Origin: Pseudoduganella dura
GTDB taxonomy: Bacteria > Pseudomonadota > Gammaproteobacteria > Burkholderiales > Burkholderiaceae_D
NCBI RefSeq assembly: GCF_009727155.1
Contig: NZ_WNWM01000002.1
Span: 5,766,001-5,830,000 of the forward strand
Direction: 5' to 3'
DNA: 64,000 nt
The notes below the pieces were generated by a model. It saw only the letters and a program-made list of their open reading frames with translations, did not search any database and had not been told where the DNA came from. Positions 33,210 through 39,740 of this stretch are shown here, in pieces. Position 1 is the first letter of the stretch; the number at the start of each line of letters is the position of its first letter. Made by a program: the position numbers and the translations under genes.

Positions 33210-34712
33210 TCATGCCGCCTGCACCGTGCCCGTTTTCGCCACCGACTCGAAGAATTGCACCATCGCGCGGCTGGCATCGGGCCCGGTCGGGTCCGTGTAG
33301 CTGCCGCTGGCGCTGCCGCCGGCCCAGGCATGGCCGCCGCCGTGCAGTTCCCAGTGTTCGGCCAGCACCCGGCCGTCCGCGTGGCGGTGGATCGAGCGGG
33401 TGTACTTGCGCCCGCCCGGCGCCTTGGTCCGTTCGACCTCGGGCGAGCCGGCGTCATGGCCCGCCAGTCCGTGTTGCAGCACGTCGGTACCGTTCTTCGG
33501 ATTGACGGTGTGATCCTTGTCGCCATGGAACACGATCAATGGCGGGCTCGATACCGGCTGGCCGCCTCCCTTCGCGCCCTGCTGCATGGCCTGCAATGCC
33601 GAGGGCAGGTCGCTGGCGCTGCCGATCGGCAGGCCGGAGTGCACGCCGGCCGCGTTGAACAGGTCCGGGTACAGTGCCGCGACGATGACCGCCATCGCGC
33701 CGCCCGCCGACAGGCCGGCGATGCTGACACGCGCCGGATCGATCCTGTGGTCGGCCATCACCTGCCGGGCGATGCCGGCGATGATCGCCGGTTCGCCGCG
33801 GTCGCGCTGCTGGTCGGCGGCGCTGAACCAGTTCCAGCATTTCGAGCTGTTGGCCTGCATGGACTGGCACGGGTAAGCGACGATGCAGCCCGTTTCCTCC
33901 GCCACCGCGTTCATGCGCGTGCCGGCGGCGAAGTCGTCCGGGTCCTGGGTGCAGCCGTGCAGCATCACAACCAGCGGCACCGGCGCTCCGGTTTCCTTGT
34001 AATTGCTCGGCACATACAGCTTGTAGCCGCGGGTGCCCGCCTGGCAGGTGAAGCTGGCGCTGTCGAAACGGGCGCCTTCCGGCAGCGGGGCGGCCGGCGT
34101 GCGCTTGCGGGCACCGGGCAGCTTGCCGCTTTTCAGTTTTTCAAGCAGTCCTTCAGGCAAGCCATTCTGCAGGCCGTCCAGCAGGCCTTCGGGAAGGCCG
34201 CCCTGCAGGCCCTGCAGTCCTTTCAGGCCGTCGGGCATGCCGCCCTTGAACCCTTCCGGCAGCGCGATGCCGGCCTTGGCCAGCAGCTCGGCGATGCCGG
34301 GCATGGCCGTGGCGCCGCCTTTGCCGTTGAACGGCGTGTCTCCGGCGGCCTGCGCCGAGGCATTGGCCGTGTACGGCTTGGCCTCGGGTTTGGCCCCGGC
34401 GGAAGACGGGGAGCCGGCGGCACGCTTCGGCGCGGCCTTGCGCATGCGCGGTGCCGTGCCGGCACGGGCAGGCTCGGGTGGCGCGTTCAGGTCTTTCATC
34501 GTGGCGCCCGGCGGGTGCGCGGCAGGGGCTGCGTGCACATTGTCGGCGCGCACATTTTCGGTGTGCACATTTTCGGTGTGCACATCGGCGGCCGGCGCTT
34601 CCCCGCCGGCCAGGGCACGCTGGATCGCGGCGGTGGCGGCCACGGGGCCGTCCTTCATCATCAGTTGCGTGGCTGCCTGCAGGCGGGCCATCAGTTGGGC
34701 ATCGAATTTCAT
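33210..34712 (-). CDS. PHB-depolymerase-type esterase with repetitive N-terminus
   Basis: About 500 residues. The C-terminal 280 residues are an alpha/beta-hydrolase of the PHB depolymerase / LpqC group: LYVPSNYKETGAPVPLVVML with HGCTQDP, the lipase box AGLSAGGAMA with the nucleophile Ser, IVFHGDKDHTVNP with the Asp, and LHGGGHAW with the His. No signal peptide is seen, so it may act inside the cell on polyhydroxyalkanoate granules. The N-terminal half is low-complexity, with a fourfold DNHV-type repeat from 15 bp DNA units and a Gly-Leu-Pro-Glu-rich stretch GLPEGLLDGLQNGLPEGLLE. GGAAGGTGAA precedes tandem ATGs at 34715 and 34712. A CopG-type gene follows upstream on the same strand. Confidence 0.85.
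   Translation of the reverse strand: MKFDAQLMARLQAATQLMMKDGPVAATAAIQRALAGGEAPAADVHTENVHTENVRADNVHAAPAAHPPGATMKDLNAPPEPARAGTAPRMRKAAPKRAAGSPSSAGAKPEAKPYTANASAQAAGDTPFNGKGGATAMPGIAELLAKAGIALPEGFKGGMPDGLKGLQGLQGGLPEGLLDGLQNGLPEGLLEKLKSGKLPGARKRTPAAPLPEGARFDSASFTCQAGTRGYKLYVPSNYKETGAPVPLVVMLHGCTQDPDDFAAGTRMNAVAEETGCIVAYPCQSMQANSSKCWNWFSAADQQRDRGEPAIIAGIARQVMADHRIDPARVSIAGLSAGGAMAVIVAALYPDLFNAAGVHSGLPIGSASDLPSALQAMQQGAKGGGQPVSSPPLIVFHGDKDHTVNPKNGTDVLQHGLAGHDAGSPEVERTKAPGGRKYTRSIHRHADGRVLAEHWELHGGGHAWAGGSASGSYTDPTGPDASRAMVQFFESVAKTGTVQAA
34531..34590 (-). repeat. Four in-frame 15 bp tandem repeats in the esterase gene
   Basis: Four copies of a 15 bp unit (on the plus strand GTGTGCACATTTTCG or close variants, 34531-34590) encode the DVHTENVHTENVRADNVHA stretch of the esterase N-terminus. 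Being in frame, copy-number change would alter the length without breaking the protein. Confidence 0.85.
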
Positions 34713-34798
34713 CATTTCACCTTCCATCAAGGGTGGTGCGTGGGACGGCCGGAGCCGTCGAAGAATTGGTAATTCTGGTAGCAAACAGGCCTGGCCGG

Positions 34799-35206
34799 TC
34801 AGCTGATGCGGCCAGCCAGTGCCGCTTTCACGGCCGGGCTCGCATGCAGCGCGCCCAGCACGGCGATCGACTGAATGGTGGCCACGGCCAGTTCGGGCGA
34901 GACATCCGGCGCGATCGTCGCCAGGCCCAGCACACGGATATTGAGCATCTCTCCCGTGGCGCGAACGGCTTCCAGGTCGGCGGCCGCGAACTGCTGCAGG
35001 CCGAGCACGAACTGGTTGCGCTCCACCGTTTGCCGTACCACGTCCGCATGCTGGTTCAGCTGGTTGCGGATCGCGGTGCGGATCAGGTCCGAGCGGTTCG
35101 CATAGAACCCCTGCTGCACCAGCAGGTCGATCTGTCCCAGATCGACAGGGAACAGGTTGATCGTGATCTTTTCCGAATCGGCGGGGCGAAGCTTCAGGTC
35201 CGGCAT
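34799..35206 (-). CDS. CopG/ribbon-helix-helix type regulator
   Basis: 135 residues. The N-terminal part (EKITINLFPVDLGQIDLLVQ then GFYANRSDLIRTAIRNQLN) has the beta-strand plus helix-turn-helix pattern of CopG/Arc DNA-binding proteins, followed by a Gln/Ala/Leu-rich helical tail. GGAGTGCATATG on the minus strand supports the start at 35206. The esterase gene lies 87 bases downstream, and the regulator probably controls PHB granule-associated functions, as such pairs are common in Burkholderiales; this is inference. Confidence 0.75.
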   Translation of the reverse strand: MPDLKLRPADSEKITINLFPVDLGQIDLLVQQGFYANRSDLIRTAIRNQLNQHADVVRQTVERNQFVLGLQQFAAADLEAVRATGEMLNIRVLGLATIAPDVSPELAVATIQSIAVLGALHASPAVKAALAGRIS

Positions 35207-35657
35207 ATGCACTCCATAACATCTATGAGCCATCCAAGTGGATGGTATATGGAAGGAGTTTGCGCTATTTCAAGGGCTCATTCAAGAGAATTCTTTTTGT
35301 TGGCGTTCCGGCAATACGCAGTTTCCCCTATCGATTTTTTGCCGGTGCCTGATTTGTAACTGGTTACGTATGTTGCTTTACGCCGTCTTACATGGCTTGC
35401 CTTGAACCTGTTGGCTTCCACTGCCGGATAACGCGTCTCGTAACGCTTGAGGAGTACCCCGGCTACCCGGCTTGCCGCCGGGGTTACAGGTGTAAAAGTA
35501 CGTCGTGTGGCGTGGACAGCGAAAGCGCGTTTGGACCGCGTTGACGCTATCGATGTGCAAGTGATCTGATGGCAATCCTGTTGGCAGGGCAACAATCTTG
35601 TCGGCAGGGTTTCACAAGGCACCCATAAGGGACAACAAGCACTCATCGGAGAAGTCC
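35207..35657. other. Divergent control region between CopG and TonB receptor genes
   Basis: About 450 bases. Signals include a GTAA-N6-GTAA pair on the minus strand (35378-35391), a GTAAC-TG-GTTAC dyad near 35355, and a hairpin ACCCCGGC/GCCGGGGT (35456-35484). An open frame on the minus strand through it has unusual composition and no family match, so I do not call it a gene. Confidence 0.45.
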
Positions 35658-38543
35658 ATGCATCAACCCACCAAGATTGCCGCGGCCGTCGCGCTGGCCT
35701 TGCCGGCACTGGCCGCGTTCGCGCAGCAGGCTGCCGGCGACACACCGGCTCGCGTCGAAGTCACCGGCTCGCGTATCCGCCAGGTCGACCTGGAAACCGC
35801 GCAACCCGTGCTGAAAGTGACGGCCGAGCAGATCCAGGCCACCGGCCTCGTCACCGTCGGCGATATCCTGAACCAGCTCACGGCCGCCGCGCCGCCGGCC
35901 TTCAGCAAGGGCGCCACGCTGACGTCGAACCGCGAAATGGGCGGCCAGTTCATCGACATGCGCAATCTCGGTTCGGAACGCCTGCTGGTGCTGGTCGACG
36001 GCAAGCGCTGGACGCAGACGGTGGATGGCTACACCGACCTTTCCACCGTGCCCAGCTCGATGATCGAGCGCATCGAGGTACTGAAGGATGGCGCCTCGGC
36101 GATCTACGGCTCCGATGCGATCGCCGGCGTGGTCAACATCATCCTGAAAAAGCGCCTGGAAGGCGGCCAGCTGTCGATCTACAAGGGGCAGAACAAGGCC
36201 GGCGACGGCGACAACGAGGACTTTTCGCTGTCCTACGGCGTGAACGGCGACAAGGGCTCGCTGATGTTCGGCCTGACGCACAGCAGCCAGGGCACGGTAT
36301 GGGCGAAGGATCGCGCGATCACGTCCACCAGCTACGGGCCGGCGCACGCCACGGATGGCCTGGGCGTCGGCGAATTCGGCCGCATCGCCGCGGTGGGGCC
36401 GACCGGCGCCGCCGTCACATCGGCCGCGGCAGGGGGCTTCAACAAGTACCTGGACCATACCGGCTCGTGGACGAATCCCGGCACGGGCAGCGCGTCGAAC
36501 GATATCGCCAGCTACCACGACTACGTGTCCACCAATGCCGACGACAAGTACAACTCCACGCAGCAGATGATGTTCCAGTCGCCGGTGCGGCTGACGTCGA
36601 TCTTCACGAAGGGTACGCTCGAGCTGCCGTACGACATGCACTTCTCGACGACGGCGATGTTCGCCGAGCGCACATCCAGCACGCAGAACGCCGGCTATCC
36701 GTTGAACAGCCTGACGAAATCGAACTACCCGGTCTACGTGGATGCGGACAGCTACTACAACCCCTACGGCAACGCGGCGCTCGGCGAAGGCAACGGCCAG
36801 GACCTGTTCTTCTACCGCCGCCTGACCGAAGTGCCGCGCGTCACGGAAAACAGGAACCAGACGCTGCACATCGATTCCACGCTGGCCGGCGCGTTCAACG
36901 CCATGGGGCGCAAGTGGAACTGGGACGTGGGCTACAACCACAGCCAGGTGCGCGGCACCACGCGCAGCACCGGCAACATCAACCTGATCAACCTGAAGAA
37001 CGCGCTGGGCGCATCGTTCATGAATGCGTCCGGCGTGGTGCAATGCGGCACCGCGGCCAATCCGATCCCGCTGTCGCAATGCGTGCCGTTCGACATTCTC
37101 GGCGGGCCGGGCGCCTCGACGCAGGCGGGGCTGGACTACATCATGTCCGTGGGGCAGGGCACCTACGGCAGCACCACCAACAGCGCCACCGCCAACCTCA
37201 CCGGCGAACTGTTCACGCTGCCGGCGGGCGTGGTGGCCGTGGCGGCGGGGCTGGAGCACCGTTCCGTGAGCGGCTACGACGAGCCGGGCCAGTTCGAGCA
37301 ATCGGGCTATTCGACGGACCTGGCGTCGTACACCACGACGGGCAAGTACACGGTGCGCGAAGCCTATGTGGAGGCCAATGTGCCGCTGCTGAAAGACGTC
37401 TTCCTGGTGAAGTCGCTGTCGCTGGACCTGGCGTCGCGCTACTCGGATTACAGCAACTTCGGCAGCACCACCAACAGCAAGGCGTCGTTCACGTGGAAGC
37501 CGGTGGACGACGTGCTGGCGCGCGGCACCTACGCGCAAGGCTTCCGCGCGCCGGCGCTGGGCGACACGTTCGGCGGCGGCTCGCAGTCGTACGACACCTA
37601 CCTGGACATCTGCGACAGCCGCTACGGCCAGGCCGCCACGAACGGCGGCGTGGCGGCCAGTTGCGCCGCGGCCGGCGTGCCGTCGGGCTTCCGCCAGGTG
37701 AACGCCACCGGCGCCTTCGTCACCAGCACGGGCGGCTCGCAGACGCCATACGCGTTCGACACCGGCGTGGGCAACACCAGCCTGCGCCCGGAAACCGCGA
37801 CGACGAAGACGCTGGGCCTGGTGTGGAGCCCGTCCTTCGTAAAAGGGCTGACCACGTCGCTGGACTGGTTCAGGATCCACGTGGACGACCGCATCACCGC
37901 CGTCACCGTGAAATACACGCTGGAGCAGTGCTACCTGTACGGCGTGCAATCGTTCTGCGACAACATCAAGCGGGATTCGACCGGACAGATCACTTCGCTC
38001 TCGCGGGGCAACCTGAACCTGGGCGCGCTGGAGACTTCCGGGCTGGACTTCGGCGTGCAGTACCGCTTCCCGCGCTCCGCGCTCGGGCAAGTCAACCTGC
38101 GCTCCGATACCACGTGGGTGCACTCGTACAAGATCAAGAGCACCACGGAATCCGACTGGGTCAGCTACGTGGGCGAGTATGGCTACAACCGGCTGAAGTC
38201 GAACCTTTCGCTGGACTGGGCACGCGGCAACTGGAATGCCACCTACACGATGCGGTACCAGAGCGGCGTGAAGGACGAGTGCTGGGATACGGACGTGGAA
38301 TGCTCGCATCCCGACGGCGTGGCGTCGTTCGGCACCGGCTACAACAAGCTCGGCTCGCTGACCTACAGCGACCTGTCGGTGGGCTATGCCACGGCGTGGA
38401 AGGGCAAGATCGTACTGGGCGTGAACAACCTGTACGACAAGGCGCCGCGCATCACTTACTCGGGCGATTCTTCCGGATCTTCCGTCGATCCGAACCTGCC
38501 ACTGGAACGGTATTTTTACGTCCGGTATAACCAGGCGTTCTGA
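35658..38543 (+). CDS. TonB-dependent outer-membrane receptor
   Basis: 961 residues. Signal peptide (MHQPTKIAAAVALALPALAA, cleaved after AFA) is followed by a plug domain with RVEVTGSRIRQVDLETAQP, ERLLVLVDGKRW, MIERIEVLKDGASAIYGSDA and IAGVVNIILKK, then a 22-strand type barrel ending YFYVRYNQAF with terminal Phe. It takes up large or scarce substrates with energy from TonB. Features such as the many Tyr/Asn loops are common to all; the ligand cannot be told. GGAGAAGTCC precedes the start. A strong terminator lies past the stop. Confidence 0.93.
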   Translation: MHQPTKIAAAVALALPALAAFAQQAAGDTPARVEVTGSRIRQVDLETAQPVLKVTAEQIQATGLVTVGDILNQLTAAAPPAFSKGATLTSNREMGGQFIDMRNLGSERLLVLVDGKRWTQTVDGYTDLSTVPSSMIERIEVLKDGASAIYGSDAIAGVVNIILKKRLEGGQLSIYKGQNKAGDGDNEDFSLSYGVNGDKGSLMFGLTHSSQGTVWAKDRAITSTSYGPAHATDGLGVGEFGRIAAVGPTGAAVTSAAAGGFNKYLDHTGSWTNPGTGSASNDIASYHDYVSTNADDKYNSTQQMMFQSPVRLTSIFTKGTLELPYDMHFSTTAMFAERTSSTQNAGYPLNSLTKSNYPVYVDADSYYNPYGNAALGEGNGQDLFFYRRLTEVPRVTENRNQTLHIDSTLAGAFNAMGRKWNWDVGYNHSQVRGTTRSTGNINLINLKNALGASFMNASGVVQCGTAANPIPLSQCVPFDILGGPGASTQAGLDYIMSVGQGTYGSTTNSATANLTGELFTLPAGVVAVAAGLEHRSVSGYDEPGQFEQSGYSTDLASYTTTGKYTVREAYVEANVPLLKDVFLVKSLSLDLASRYSDYSNFGSTTNSKASFTWKPVDDVLARGTYAQGFRAPALGDTFGGGSQSYDTYLDICDSRYGQAATNGGVAASCAAAGVPSGFRQVNATGAFVTSTGGSQTPYAFDTGVGNTSLRPETATTKTLGLVWSPSFVKGLTTSLDWFRIHVDDRITAVTVKYTLEQCYLYGVQSFCDNIKRDSTGQITSLSRGNLNLGALETSGLDFGVQYRFPRSALGQVNLRSDTTWVHSYKIKSTTESDWVSYVGEYGYNRLKSNLSLDWARGNWNATYTMRYQSGVKDECWDTDVECSHPDGVASFGTGYNKLGSLTYSDLSVGYATAWKGKIVLGVNNLYDKAPRITYSGDSSGSSVDPNLPLERYFYVRYNQAF

Positions 38544-39141
38544 TGCGCGCTTTGGCGGGGGACGACCTGCCGTCCCCCTGAACTTTACCGGGTTCGGCTT
38601 TTGCCGCCGGCCGCTTTGCGGCTGGCGGTTTTTTTTGCCCGGACAGGGGTTGCTTGTGCCGGGCCGCGGCAACGATCCGGATCGCGTCGAACATCACGCC
38701 GCCCCACAGCAGCACCAGCTGGTTCGGGTTGCGGACATACACATCCGTGCAGCCGAGTTCGATCATGGTGGCGGGATTCGGCAGCCGCAGGCGTTCGGCA
38801 CTCGCATGCAGCTTTTCCTGGATGTGGGGTTCCGGCACGATCCGCTCCGCCCAGAATTCCGGCGAGCCGCAGGTTTCCTCGTCCACCTGCACGGCGGCCT
38901 CGCTGATCGTCAGGATTTTCCCGAGCAGCGTCCTGGCATCTTCCTCGTCGAGCGACGCGATCGAGGCGAGATCGAGCACCGAAACGAGCTTCCATTTGCC
39001 GATCACACTGCGGTCGCGGAATTCGTTGCCGGCCAGCGCGGGTTTTCCCAGCGACAGGAAGAGGGTGGCGGCCAGCGCGAGCAGCCGGGCCGGCGCGTGC
39101 CACCGGCGTGCCCAGGATTTCTGGAGGGATGCGGTTGCCAT
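38452..39141 (-). CDS. Exported protein of unknown function, lipocalin-like strand pattern
   Basis: 229 residues. Signal peptide (residues 1-38, ARLLALAATLFLSLGKPALA) is followed by IGKWKLVSVLD, reminiscent of the 'GKW' start of lipocalin-like domains, and two Cys (ETCGSPEF, LGCTDVYVRNP) that could form a disulfide. The C-terminal 70 residues are Lys/Pro/Arg-rich and probably disordered. AGGAGCAATC precedes the start at 39141. The last 92 bases overlap the TonB receptor end on the other strand, and the tail contains that gene's terminator, so the C-terminal coding part is less certain. Confidence 0.6.
   Translation of the reverse strand: MATASLQKSWARRWHAPARLLALAATLFLSLGKPALAGNEFRDRSVIGKWKLVSVLDLASIASLDEEDARTLLGKILTISEAAVQVDEETCGSPEFWAERIVPEPHIQEKLHASAERLRLPNPATMIELGCTDVYVRNPNQLVLLWGGVMFDAIRIVAAARHKQPLSGQKKPPAAKRPAAKAEPGKVQGDGRSSPAKARIRTPGYTGRKNTVPVAGSDRRKIRKNRPSK
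38604..38636 (+). terminator. Intrinsic terminator of the TonB receptor gene
   Basis: CCGCCGGCCGC (38604-38614) pairs with GCGGCTGGCGG (38618-38628) with one G-U pair, closing a three base loop, followed by eight T. It ends the receptor transcript 60 bases after the stop and lies inside the opposite gene's coding tail. Confidence 0.85.
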
Positions 39142-39354
39142 GATTGCTCCTGGGAATGGTCTTGATGAGCACGGTAGCGAATCGGGCGGGCGAGGGCGTT
39201 GAGGTGGGATAAGAAAGGCCCGGAAGGGGAGCACGGATTTTTCTCCACTTTTTCTCCCATCGCATTGAACCGATGCGCCCCGGCCAGGGATTTACTGCCG
39301 TATTTCACCGCAGCCACCGCTGCCGGTAGCCGTTGCACTCGCTTTGGACCGCCC

Positions 39355-39726
39355 ATGCCGTTCCACGATTTCCTTGACGGTCAGCTTGCCTGCACCGGAC
39401 AGCTCGCCGCACCCGATGCCGCCGCCGTGGTGCGCCTGTTGCTGCTGGCGCCGTTGCTGGAGGAGTGGGTGGTGCGGGCCGGACTGCAGGAATGGCTGAT
39501 CCGGCGCGGGCGGCTGCATGGGGGGCAGGGCGGTGCGGTGCCTGTCGCATTGTCGACCGCCGCGTTCGGCATGCTGCATCTCGGTTCCGGCTGGCACGCG
39601 GTACTGCCGGTGCTGGCGCCGGGACTGGCGATGGCGGTGCTTTACCAGTGCCGCCGCGACTGGCGCCTGTGCGCGCTGCTGCACTGCGGTTTCAATGCGC
39701 TGGCCCTGTGGGGCTGTGTTCGTTAA
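39355..39726 (+). CDS. CPBP glutamic-type intramembrane protease, JDVT-CTERM sorting type (MrtJ-like)
   Basis: 123 residues with about three membrane helices. It has the reduced CPBP/CAAX-like protease core: PLLEEWVVRAGLQEWL (EExxxR motif), FGMLHLGSGWH (F-x-x-x-H) and LLHCGFNAL (H-x-x-x-N). It lies 14 bases before a protein with a C-terminal sorting signal, the arrangement of the JDVT-CTERM system, in which a dedicated protease cleaves the sorting tail; this pairing is from memory of the family. The start at 39355 is preferred over upstream ATG at 39199, but its ribosome binding site is poor. Shorter than typical CPBP proteases (about 200 residues). Confidence 0.7.
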   Translation: MPFHDFLDGQLACTGQLAAPDAAAVVRLLLLAPLLEEWVVRAGLQEWLIRRGRLHGGQGGAVPVALSTAAFGMLHLGSGWHAVLPVLAPGLAMAVLYQCRRDWRLCALLHCGFNALALWGCVR

Positions 39727-39740
39727 CATCGGGGAGTCCT

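Noticed and set aside
33210..35222. Longer version of the esterase frame reaching back over the CopG gene
   Set aside because: It would overlap a gene with its own ribosome binding site and family match; the strong site before 34712-34715 supports the shorter protein.
35278..35745. Minus-strand open frame across the CopG/TonB intergenic region
   Set aside because: It covers control signals and the receptor signal peptide, shows no family match and lacks a ribosome binding site.
35643..38672. Minus-strand open frame opposite the TonB receptor
   Set aside because: Shadow frame; the receptor on plus has signal peptide, plug and terminal Phe.
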